In this document: positions 56,979 through 64,000 of the stretch, one piece after another
Numbering within the stretch: the stretch's first letter is position 1
How the letters are laid out: each line of letters begins with the position of its first letter
NCBI GenBank assembly: GCA_025463135.1
Contig: JAOAPY010000001.1
Location: forward strand, 46,704 to 110,703
Direction of reading: 5' to 3'
Length of the DNA stretch: 64,000 bases
Origin: Acidobacteriota bacterium
GTDB lineage: Bacteria > Acidobacteriota > Blastocatellia > Pyrinomonadales > Pyrinomonadaceae
Notes under the pieces: generated by a model
Seen by the model: only the letters and a program-made list of their open reading frames with translations
Databases searched by the model: none
What the model was told of the DNA's origin: nothing
Position numbers and translations under genes: made by a program

Positions 56979-57683
56979 ATGGAAGAATTCTATTTGCGCG
57001 TCCGCGCTCCATTCGCCACTTATCGCACGTTCCAAGCGGGTGTTTATCGCACCTCAAGTCCGGTCATGCCGCATTCGGCAGCTTTTGGTTTGATTCTAAA
57101 CCTGGCTGGAATTGAAATGCGCGAGGCGCAATCGCTCTATGAACCGACGACGCGAATTCGTGAAGATGTGCCACGCTTGCGAATCGCCGTCGGCTCAGTG
57201 AAATTGGCGGAGAAATCTTCTCTATTCCAGCAGCTCCACACCTACCCCGTGGGCGATAGCGGCGGACACCTAGAACCCAAGACAAAGGGAGCGAAGTTTT
57301 GGATCGTTACAGCGAGGCGCGAAGTACTTGTCGGGCTCGATTGTGTGCTTGGCGTCCAGTCATCAGAGGAACTGGGACTATCTAATTTAATCCAACGCGG
57401 ACTGCGCGGAGAAATAACGCGAGGTTACGGGCTGCCATTCGCCGGGGACAATAATTTTCTCTTCGATCGCATTGAAGTTTTTCGACAGCCACCGATAGAC
57501 GCGCTCTGGTATGCGCCACTCAAATCGGGTGAGGGTCCACAGAAGGGTTCGTGCCAGTTGACGATAGGGATCAATCGCGCGGATAACAGTAAGACTAGCA
57601 GTCAATTGTTCACCCCGACTGCTACGACAATGACAATGCCCCCGGATGAGGCTTGGATATGGACGCCTTGTCGAGCTGTCTAG
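56979..57683 (+). CDS. cas5: Cas5 (DevS-like)
   Basis: 234 aa. YLRVRAPFATYRTFQAGVYRTSSPVMPHSAAFGLILNLAGI is the Cas5 N-terminal strand and loop; GLPFAGDNNFLFDRIEV and the end PDEAWIWTP match DevS/Cmx5 proteins of MYXAN systems. It binds the crRNA 5' handle. ATG one base after the cas7 stop. The gene is complete; the next ORF is not its lost end. Confidence 0.9.
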   Translation: MEEFYLRVRAPFATYRTFQAGVYRTSSPVMPHSAAFGLILNLAGIEMREAQSLYEPTTRIREDVPRLRIAVGSVKLAEKSSLFQQLHTYPVGDSGGHLEPKTKGAKFWIVTARREVLVGLDCVLGVQSSEELGLSNLIQRGLRGEITRGYGLPFAGDNNFLFDRIEVFRQPPIDALWYAPLKSGEGPQKGSCQLTIGINRADNSKTSSQLFTPTATTMTMPPDEAWIWTPCRAV

Positions 57684-58102
57684 ATAGCACCAATCGCCGG
57701 CCTGATTTTCAGGAGTTGCTTACCGACATACAATTGGCGGTATGGGTCAGGCAGGGCGCAGCAGAAGAAGAAAGGGAGACACCTTTAGCTTCGCGTATTC
57801 GGACATCGCTCGATGATCCGGCAACGGTTTCCCGTTTCGGCGGATTGTCGCTGGGCGAGAGTACACATCTGGTTGATAGCGTCTCTCGCTTGAACTCGGA
57901 GGATTTGCGGGGGCGACTGCTTGTGGCCACGGAAGATGGCGATCTTTCATTACCAATCTGGCCTGACCACGTTGGGTCAAACACGCGATGGGGCCAATAT
58001 CGTTTGTCTGATGAAGCGGAGATCACCGACGAGGTACTTGATCAAGAATCGCCTTGGACTATTATCAGGCGCCCGGCGTTAACTTTATCGACCGCTAATT
58101 GA
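57659..58102 (+). CDS. Unassigned gene coupled to cas5
   Basis: 147 aa from ATG 57659, overlapping cas5 by 25 bases in another frame. Features: DSTNRRPDFQELLTDIQLAVWVRQ (helix), RFGGLSLGESTHLVDSV, LPIWPDHVGSNTRWGQYRL. No signal or membrane segment. I do not recognise a named family; the RFGGLSLGES pattern and coupling suggest a conserved companion of MYXAN Cas5, perhaps a small subunit of the complex. That is inference. Confidence 0.7.
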   Translation: MDALSSCLDSTNRRPDFQELLTDIQLAVWVRQGAAEEERETPLASRIRTSLDDPATVSRFGGLSLGESTHLVDSVSRLNSEDLRGRLLVATEDGDLSLPIWPDHVGSNTRWGQYRLSDEAEITDEVLDQESPWTIIRRPALTLSTAN

Positions 58103-58355
58103 CTTGGTTTAGCCGCGGAGTGGCGCAATGTTTATAGATTATTCAAAGATCGAAATCACCGGATGCCGTATTTTGCAAGATAGGAGGAGCGCGATGCTCT
58201 GTCGCCCCTGAATGGGCTGCGAGGTATTTGGGGCGCGGAGGGCCTATAAACATTCGTGCCTAGCGATACTTGAGAGCCGATGAAATGACTTCGAACCTGA
58301 AACCAACTGGAGCCACTTTGTACATTGACCGGCTTATTGTCGTCAGCGAAGATGA
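58103..58355. other. Gene-free stretch with hairpin elements
   Basis: 253 bases between the 147-aa gene and the DUF6883 gene; nearly all of it is the repeat described next. Confidence 0.55.
58108..58262. repeat. Inverted pair of AATGTTTATAG hairpin elements
   Basis: AGCCGCGGAGTGGCGCAATG-TTTATAG at the left and its mirror, GGCCTATAAACATTCGTGCC at 58241-58260, enclose about 100 bases. This is a compound unit of the family found at 35876 and looks like a small mobile or REP-like element. Confidence 0.72.
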
Positions 58356-58685
58356 ATGGAACTGAATTTACCGAACGCACGTCTTGCCATAGTTGATGGG
58401 GAAAAGATCACGGATTACTTGTTGAATTCGGCTCATCCCGACAACGGCGGCAAGGCAAAATTCTTTCTTGGACTCGGCTTCGCGGCGGAGCGATGGCAAG
58501 ACTTTGCTGAAGCCCTGCGGACACTTGCCGGCTCTTTCCAGATCACCGAGCGTGTGGAGTCGCTGCACGGCGTTAAGTATGTTGTGATTGGCCGGATTGA
58601 AAATCCATCAGGCCGCAGTCCAAGCGTCCGCACGGTGTGGATTGTTGATACCGGAAACGACAAACCGCGTTTGGTTACCGCTTAG
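58356..58685 (+). CDS. DUF6883 domain protein
   Basis: 109 aa, soluble. LPNARLAIVDGEKITDYLLNSAHPDNGGKAKFFLGLGF and VKYVVIGRIENPSGRSPSVRTVWIVD fit DUF6883, a domain reported at the ends of polymorphic toxins and as short free proteins. Start ATG at 58356 (GCGAAGATGA before it). It is followed by a DUF4926 gene 23 bases later. Function unknown; a toxin- or immunity-like role is a possibility. Confidence 0.8.
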   Translation: MELNLPNARLAIVDGEKITDYLLNSAHPDNGGKAKFFLGLGFAAERWQDFAEALRTLAGSFQITERVESLHGVKYVVIGRIENPSGRSPSVRTVWIVDTGNDKPRLVTA

Positions 58686-58708
58686 CCTCATTAGGAGAAC
58701 AACAAGAG

Positions 58709-58939
58709 ATGATAAAGGAACATGACAGAGTGGTTTTGACTAAGGCCGTTGCCAACGAAGGGCTGGAAGCGGGTGATGTTGGTACCGTCGTTCACTTGTA
58801 TGCCGATGGTAAGGCTTATGAGGTGGAATTTGTTGCGTTGGATGGTCACACCGTTGCAGTTGCCACGGTCGAGGCATCCGACATCCGCCCGGTGATGGCC
58901 ACCGAGATTCCACATGCGCGGGAGTTGGCGGCGGCGTGA
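58709..58939 (+). CDS. DUF4926 domain protein
   Basis: 76 aa. KEHDRVVLTKAVANEGLEAGDVGTVVHLYADGKAYEVEFV is the DUF4926 SH3-like barrel (like the short proteins next to DUF6883 genes). Strong Shine-Dalgarno (TAGGAGAAC). With the previous gene it forms a two-gene unit on the same strand, inserted between the effector and adaptation genes. Confidence 0.82.
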   Translation: MIKEHDRVVLTKAVANEGLEAGDVGTVVHLYADGKAYEVEFVALDGHTVAVATVEASDIRPVMATEIPHARELAAA

Positions 58940-58973
58940 GTAACCAGTCCAGAGTCGAGGAGGACCGCCATTA

Positions 58974-59180
58974 TTAATTCGTTGTCACACCACGGCGCTT
59001 GTTGATCTCGGCACGCAGGATTTCGTCGGCGCGAGCGGCGGTATTCCCCGGCCCACCTGAGTAGCGACGGGCCATTGACAGCAACCACTTGGCGGCAGGT
59101 GACGTTTGATCGCCATTTGTGGACTGTGTTTGGCGTTCGTCCTCTCTGGGCAGGCTTTCCTGAAGCAGTCTTAGCACCCG
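58974..59180 (-). pseudogene. Possible remnant of a short gene
   Basis: Reverse-strand frame gives SPAAKWLLSMARRYSGGPGN then TAARADEILRAEINKRRG, which reads like the helical end of a real protein, but no start or ribosome site precedes it and the frame runs into the repeat at 59226. Low confidence. Confidence 0.25.
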
Positions 59181-59225
59181 GCGGCGTGGTGCTGGTGCAG
59201 TTTGATGGAAAGTGAAAATGCAATA

Positions 59226-59345
59226 GCTATCCAGAACCGGGAGCGGGGTAGCGACCGGATCCTTCAATCATCATGATTCCTAGAGTTTTTTACCAACGCA
59301 TGCTTGAGTGAAGGATTCGGTCGCTACCGCTCCCGGTTCTGTAAC
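59226..59345. repeat. Large inverted repeat GGATCCGGTCGCTAC...
   Basis: CCAGAACCGGGAGCGGGGTAGC at 59230 and, inverted, CGGTCGCTACCGCTCCCGGT ending at 59341, with TTCAATCATC and TGAGTGAAGG inside. Another copy of one arm is at 18059. Lies just before cas4-cas1 and is followed (59364-59390) by an AATGTTTATAG-type hairpin (GTGCCTAACGGCAC). Confidence 0.75.
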
Positions 59346-59495
59346 GACGGCCCACAATGGGAAATAAACATTGTGTGCCTAACGGCACTGAAAGCAGTCC
59401 GAACTTGAGAGGCCGCAGCGAATCGCTCTTCCTGGCCTCGAATTGAAACAGCGGCGACGAGTCGCGGCTCTCCACAATCCTCAAGGAGTCTGGTT

Positions 59496-61328
59496 ATGAC
59501 CCAACCACTGCGCATCATGTCCCTGCACGCACTCGCTTACTGCGAGCGGTTGTTCTATCTCGAAGAGGTGGAAGAGACGCGTGTGGCCGACGAGCGGGTG
59601 TATGCCGGGCGGCGGCTGCACGTTGAAATCGAGAAGAAGGAGGACCAGCGTACTCGCAAGGGCAACATCCTGGCTCAACCCGACATTGTGCGCCGAAAAA
59701 AGAAGCCTTCACTGCCTGACCAGACTCAGCGGCCAGCCTGGGAGACGCAACCGGAAAATGCAATCGGGACCAAAGTCGAAAGCAGCAGTGCAGGCGAGAG
59801 CAACGGCTCGCATTCCGAAGGCGAGCCGCTGCGGCTGACCCTTGAAAGCGAGAAATGGGGACTGACGGGCAAGGTCGACTGCATTCGACGGCGCGACGGC
59901 CTGCTCATTCCCTATGAACACAAGAGAGGACGCTCCGCTCGCTCTGCCGACAACGAACCGGAGGCCTGGGCCAGCGATCGGCTGCAAGTCATAGCCTATG
60001 CGGCTATGGTCGCTGAACACAGTGGGCAGGAAATCAGCGAAGGGCGCATACGTTATCACGCGGATAACGTGATGGTGCGCGTACCGATTGATGATGCGGC
60101 GTTCGACGATCTAAAAAAGGCAATTGCCCGGGCGCGTGTGTTACAGGGGACCGTTGAGCGACCGCCGGTTACCGACAATGAACGGCTGTGTGTGAAGTGT
60201 TCGCTCGCGCCCGTTTGTCTGCCGGAAGAAGCTCGACTGTCATTGGTGCTTTCTGATTTGCCGCCGGCTACGTCGGAAGTCAGACAGCTTAAGCTCTTTC
60301 CTGCCGATGATGATCGGCGCACCCTGCATGTGCTCACTCACGGCGCGCGGATCGGACGCAAAGGCGATCGGCTGGAAGTCTCAGTAATCGGTGAAGCGCC
60401 GCAGTTGCATCCGGCCCAGGAGATTGGACAGATTGTGCTGCACGGCTTTTCGCAAATCAGCACGCAGGCGTTGCGGTTTTGCGGCCAGCAAGAGATCGGC
60501 GTCCATTGGATTACGACCGGTGGCCAATACATGGGTGCGTGGGTTTCCGGTACCGGATCGGTGCAGCGCCGCATCCGGCAGTATCGCGCCCTGACCGATC
60601 AAGCGTTGTGTTTGCAATTGGCTGTGCGCCTGGCAGAAGCGCGCGCGCGCAGCCAGCTGAGTTTCCTGCTGAGGTCAAGTCGAGAAACAGAACGGGCGAC
60701 CCCCGAGATCCAGAGCTCCATCAAAGCTATTCGTAAGCTCCTATCGCCAATGTTGCGGGCGACAAGCATTGACTCCTTGCGCGGTTACGAAGGAAGTATC
60801 GGTGCCTATTATTTCCGCGCGCTTCCCGATCTGATTGTTCCTGAGGCTGGCAAAGAGATGAGACCTGACGGTCGCAGCCGTCGTCCACCGCGAGACCGTT
60901 GTAACGCTTTGCTCTCATTTGCTTACGCGCTACTACTGAAAGACGTGACGAATGCGATCATGGTAGTCGGCCTCGATGCATCGCTGGGATTTTTCCACCA
61001 GCCCCGCTCTCAGGCGCCGCCGCTTGCTTTGGATCTGATGGAACTGTTTCGAGTGCCGCTCGTTGATTTGCCGGTGATAGCATCGATAAATCGAAAGCAG
61101 TGGGATATCGAGAATGACTTTGACGTAGCGGGTCCGCAAGTTTGGTTGTCGGATGAAGGGAGAAAGAAATTGATTAGTATCTACGAGCGGCGTAAGAGTG
61201 ATTATTGGAGGCACCCGGTCATCGGCCGCTCGCTTTCGTATTCCAGGATCATCGAGCTTGAAGTGCGGCTGCTGGAGAAAGAATGGATAGGTGAAGGCGG
61301 TCTGTTCGCCCGAATGAGATTACGTTGA
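59496..61328 (+). CDS. cas4-cas1: Cas4-Cas1 fusion
   Basis: 610 aa. Cas4 part (1-245): C16, D128 (GKVDCI), E141 and K143 (YEHK), C232, C235 and C241 form the nuclease and [4Fe-4S] sites. A low-complexity stretch (61-110) is inserted in it. Cas1 part (272-605): E432 (GYEGSIGAYYF), H501 (FFHQPR), D513 (ALDLMELF). The fusion captures and trims prespacers and joins them to the array. AAGGAG precedes the ATG; cas2 follows 9 bases after the stop. Confidence 0.96.
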   Translation: MTQPLRIMSLHALAYCERLFYLEEVEETRVADERVYAGRRLHVEIEKKEDQRTRKGNILAQPDIVRRKKKPSLPDQTQRPAWETQPENAIGTKVESSSAGESNGSHSEGEPLRLTLESEKWGLTGKVDCIRRRDGLLIPYEHKRGRSARSADNEPEAWASDRLQVIAYAAMVAEHSGQEISEGRIRYHADNVMVRVPIDDAAFDDLKKAIARARVLQGTVERPPVTDNERLCVKCSLAPVCLPEEARLSLVLSDLPPATSEVRQLKLFPADDDRRTLHVLTHGARIGRKGDRLEVSVIGEAPQLHPAQEIGQIVLHGFSQISTQALRFCGQQEIGVHWITTGGQYMGAWVSGTGSVQRRIRQYRALTDQALCLQLAVRLAEARARSQLSFLLRSSRETERATPEIQSSIKAIRKLLSPMLRATSIDSLRGYEGSIGAYYFRALPDLIVPEAGKEMRPDGRSRRPPRDRCNALLSFAYALLLKDVTNAIMVVGLDASLGFFHQPRSQAPPLALDLMELFRVPLVDLPVIASINRKQWDIENDFDVAGPQVWLSDEGRKKLISIYERRKSDYWRHPVIGRSLSYSRIIELEVRLLEKEWIGEGGLFARMRLR

Positions 61329-61337
61329 GGATGAGCA

Positions 61338-61631
61338 ATGGAAGCAAAACAGTGGTACGTGATCTGTTATGACATCACCGAGCCCAAGCGCTGGCGAAAG
61401 GTCTATAAGAAGCTCAATGGGTACGGTCGCCGGCTGCAGTATTCAATCTTTCGCTGCAGGCTGACGCGACGGCAAATAGAAAAGCTGCGTTGGGAACTGG
61501 AAGGAATGCTCGACGCCAGCGAGGATCGCCTCCTGATTCTGAGCATTTGTGAAATCTGCGAGCGGCATGTCGGACTGCACAACCGCCCGGAATCTTGGAT
61601 TGATGATTCGAGACCATTTGACTTCGCGTAA
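61338..61631 (+). CDS. cas2: Cas2
   Basis: 97 aa ferredoxin-like fold with D12 (ICYDIT) and QYSIFRCRL. It bridges Cas1 dimers in spacer integration. GAGGATGAG upstream, 9 bases after cas4-cas1. Confidence 0.95.
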   Translation: MEAKQWYVICYDITEPKRWRKVYKKLNGYGRRLQYSIFRCRLTRRQIEKLRWELEGMLDASEDRLLILSICEICERHVGLHNRPESWIDDSRPFDFA

Positions 61632-61887
61632 GGGACGCAAGGCCGTAAGTATGTTTATAGCTCCGAGAGCCTGACAACCATGCTAAGCCAAACACAGCTC
61701 TTGAGTTAACGTTGCCAAGTTGGTTGTACAGATACTTGCGCCTTTGTTAACTGTCTGATTCTTAGGGAAATTGAACCACGTGAAAACCTTACCTGGCGAT
61801 GAGGAACCACAATCCGAAGGCCAAACGAATAGATGCCCGAAAACACGCTTACAACATGCAGCAAACAAGACGGTTGGAACCAGCGCA
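61632..61887 (+). promoter_or_regulatory. CRISPR leader region
   Basis: 256 bases without a gene between cas2 and the first repeat. AT-richer segments (61700-61790) fit a leader with promoter. It contains ATGTTTATAG at 61648, the same tail as the hairpin elements. Orientation (transcription to the right) is inferred from the position next to cas2 and the hairpin near the 3' part of each repeat. Confidence 0.7.
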
Positions 61888-64000
61888 GTGAGAATTCCGA
61901 TGATGCCGAAAGGCGTTGAGCACAACCTCTCGTTCGAGGACACACTCGTTGCCGCGACCCGGTGAGAATTCCGATGATGCCGAAAGGCGTTGAGCACAGG
62001 GCCTGGACTTCCTGCGCTCAGCACGCGACGGCGTGAGAATTCCGATGATGCCGAAAGGCGTTGAGCACAAGCAGCAGGCGCTGTACGGCGAAGACCTTAC
62101 GCCGTGAGAATTCCGATGATGCCGAAAGGCGTTGAGCACTTGATCTCGAACGGCTACACGGCCACGGTCAACTGGTGAGAATTCCGATGATGCCGAAAGG
62201 CGTTGAGCACTTTCAATCGTTCCTTGCGTCAACGCGGGCATGTGGGCGTGAGAATTCCGATGATGCCGAAAGGCGTTGAGCACGAACGATTCCACGACGA
62301 GCTATCAGCAGGATCTCAGGTGAGAATTCCGATGATGCCGAAAGGCGTTGAGCACCGTGATCTTCTCTCTCTGTTGGGTGCAGTTCGCCTGGGGTGAGAA
62401 TTCCGATGATGCCGAAAGGCGTTGAGCACTTGCGGGATCGAAAACTGCGGGCACTCGGATCTACAGGTGAGAATTCCGATGATGCCGAAAGGCGTTGAGC
62501 ACAATTTGAAAGTGGTCAACGACATTACGATCATCCGGTGAGAATTCCGATGATGCCGAAAGGCGTTGAGCACTAGTAGATCCGCCCTTGATTGCCGGCC
62601 CCACAGGCGGGTGAGAATTCCGATGATGCCGAAAGGCGTTGAGCACCATATTGCTTGCGCCAAGGTGGCGATGGCTCAATGTGTGAGAATTCCGATGATG
62701 CCGAAAGGCGTTGAGCACGCGAAGAAGAAAGACGACCAAGGCTCGATAGATATGTGAGAATTCCGATGATGCCGAAAGGCGTTGAGCACTCGTCCGGCCG
62801 TTACGAGGTCATAGCGAACCCGATGTGAGAATTCCGATGATGCCGAAAGGCGTTGAGCACAAGATTATCGAAACGATCCAAAACTACGTCGCGCAGGTGA
62901 GAATTCCGATGATGCCGAAAGGCGTTGAGCACCCGAAGAGCGGTTCGCGAATATCGTCGAAGCGGACGAAGTGAGAATTCCGATGATGCCGAAAGGCGTT
63001 GAGCACGTTGACCGCCGTGCGGGTGGGCCCTTACCCACCCGGTGAGAATTCCGATGATGCCGAAAGGCGTTGAGCACATCCACGCCAAACACAGTGACAA
63101 CCCAACGCTGTGTGAGAATTCCGATGATGCCGAAAGGCGTTGAGCACTTGCCGTCGGTGATCGTAAAGCGCGCGCCACAGGTGTGAGAATTCCGATGATG
63201 CCGAAAGGCGTTGAGCACATTTCCATTTACTTATCATCTCTCAAGTCTCCTGTGTGAGAATTCCGATGATGCCGAAAGGCGTTGAGCACGACTAACACGT
63301 CTTCTATCTTTTCTGATTCGTGAGTGAGAATTCCGATGATGCCGAAAGGCGTTGAGCACAAAGCAACAATCACGCAACTACTCGCCGCAACACAAGTGAG
63401 AATTCCGATGATGCCGAAAGGCGTTGAGCACAAAGTAAACACAATAAGTTTATACCGTACAAAGAAAGTGAGAATTCCGATGATGCCGAAAGGCGTTGAG
63501 CACAAATGAGCGACAAAAATAGCGACAACAATAATGCTTGTGAGAATTCCGATGAGGCCGAAAGGAGTTGAGCACCCGCCTTCGCGCCTAGAAAATCACC
63601 GTGCACTACTCCGTGAGAATTCCGATGATGCCGAAAGGCGTTGAGCACCGCCGACTCCTGCTTAGCTTTCTGGTGCTGTTGTGTGTGAGAATTCCGATGA
63701 TGCCGAAAGGCGTTGAGCACCCTTATTCGAGAGAGACACCGACCCGCAGACCGCGTGAGAATTCCGATGATGCCGAAAGGCGTTGAGCACAAGAAAGGTC
63801 TGATTGTTCGGTGCCACGCGACGAAAGTGAGAATTCCGATGATGCCGAAAGGCGTTGAGCACCTGGATAGGCTCAGAGCCACCAGCGTCCGTTGAGAGTG
63901 AGAATTCCGATGATGCCGAAAGGCGTTGAGCACTTGGAGAGGCGTACAGGGTGTAAGCAACTCCGTCAGTGAGAATTCCGATGATGCCGAAAGGCGTTGA
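61888..64000 (+). CRISPR. CRISPR array, 30 repeats of 36 nt, continues past the window
   Basis: Repeats start at 61888, 61962, 62033, 62104, 62175 and so on to 63969; the last is cut at 64000. Repeats of 36 bases begin GTGAGAATTCCGATGATGCC and end GAAAGGCGTTGAGCAC. Spacers are 34-38 nt. All repeats seem identical except the one at 63540, which has T17G and C27A. The stem ATGCC/GGCGT with a GAAA loop would leave an 8-nt handle (TTGAGCAC) after Cas6 cutting. ORFs on both strands of the array are artefacts of the repeat. Confidence 0.99.
63540..63575 (+). repeat. Degenerate CRISPR repeat 24
   Basis: Two changes from the consensus, T17 to G and C27 to A. Both fall in the hairpin stem and break two of five pairs. 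Repeats on both sides are normal. Confidence 0.92.

Noticed and set aside
57653..57683. Frameshift splitting a longer cas5
   Set aside because: The 234-aa Cas5 ends in the normal PDEAWIWTP segment, so the following ORF is more likely its own gene.
58974..59267. Complete 97-aa protein on the minus strand
   Set aside because: The N-terminal third is read from the palindromic repeat at 59226; listed only as a possible remnant.
61849..63960. Long ORFs on both strands in the repeat array, such as 61849-62295 and 63370-63960
   Set aside because: They arise from the 36-base repeat (no stop in some frames) and have repeated peptide blocks; this is the CRISPR array.
1..64000. rRNA, tRNA, prophage or insertion-sequence transposase
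   Set aside because: I saw no tRNA-like cloverleaf with a T-loop, no rRNA sequence and no transposase or integrase ORF.

Overview
The window is about 64 kb of a bacterial chromosome. Gene content and style suggest a soil acidobacterium, probably class Blastocatellia / Pyrinomonadaceae. The basis is several weak signs: many short acidobacterial-type orphan genes, a VWFA-like secreted protein, a zinc-ribbon Ser/Thr kinase with DUF4384 domains, a bacillithiol-type YtxJ, an erythromycin-esterase-like protein with beta-sandwich inserts, and dense palindromic intergenic repeats. No rRNA or tRNA gene was recognised and no 16S is present, so the taxon is an inference.

Layout. 1-10.7 kb: partial pspA, purD, a zinc-finger protein, two large APC-type permeases separated by a 101-bp tandem repeat field, a small membrane protein, an SLBB/Wza-type export lipoprotein-like protein and a membrane protein with a helical C-terminus. 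10.9-19.2 kb: SDR oxidoreductase, PrsW-family protein, MBL-fold phosphodiesterase, 7Fe ferredoxin, DinB-like protein, CDP-alcohol phosphatidyltransferase, small zinc-ribbon, DUF971 and YtxJ proteins, and an H1-like Lys/Ala-rich protein. 19.5-25.5 kb: a three-gene minus-strand operon (Ser/Thr kinase, secreted DUF4384 protein, secreted TPR-CHAT protease-like protein). 25.6-30.4 kb: alpha-glucan phosphorylase, macro-domain protein, two small coupled genes, VWFA-like protein. 30.7-48.7 kb: EF-G paralogue, erythromycin-esterase-like protein, an ECF sigma / anti-sigma pair with a downstream secreted protein, POTRA protein, alpha/beta hydrolase, DACNV sensor, and SMC with a secreted protein coupled behind it.

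49.3-64 kb is a complete type I CRISPR-Cas locus of the MYXAN (DevTRS-like) kind: a broken cas6 copy, a WYL regulator, cas6, cas3, cas8 (Cmx8/Csx13-like), cas7 (devR-like), cas5 (devS-like), an unassigned 147-aa gene coupled to cas5, a DUF6883 + DUF4926 gene pair flanked by hairpin repeats, a cas4-cas1 fusion, cas2, a leader and an array with 30 repeats of 36 nt (34-38 nt spacers) that runs off the window. Cas4-1 and Cas2 acquire spacers, Cas6 cuts the repeat hairpin (stem AUGCC/GGCGU, GAAA loop), Cas8/7/5 form the surveillance complex and Cas3 degrades the target. The least explained parts are the 147-aa gene, the DUF6883/DUF4926 pair inside the locus, and a mid-array repeat whose two mutations both break the Cas6 hairpin.
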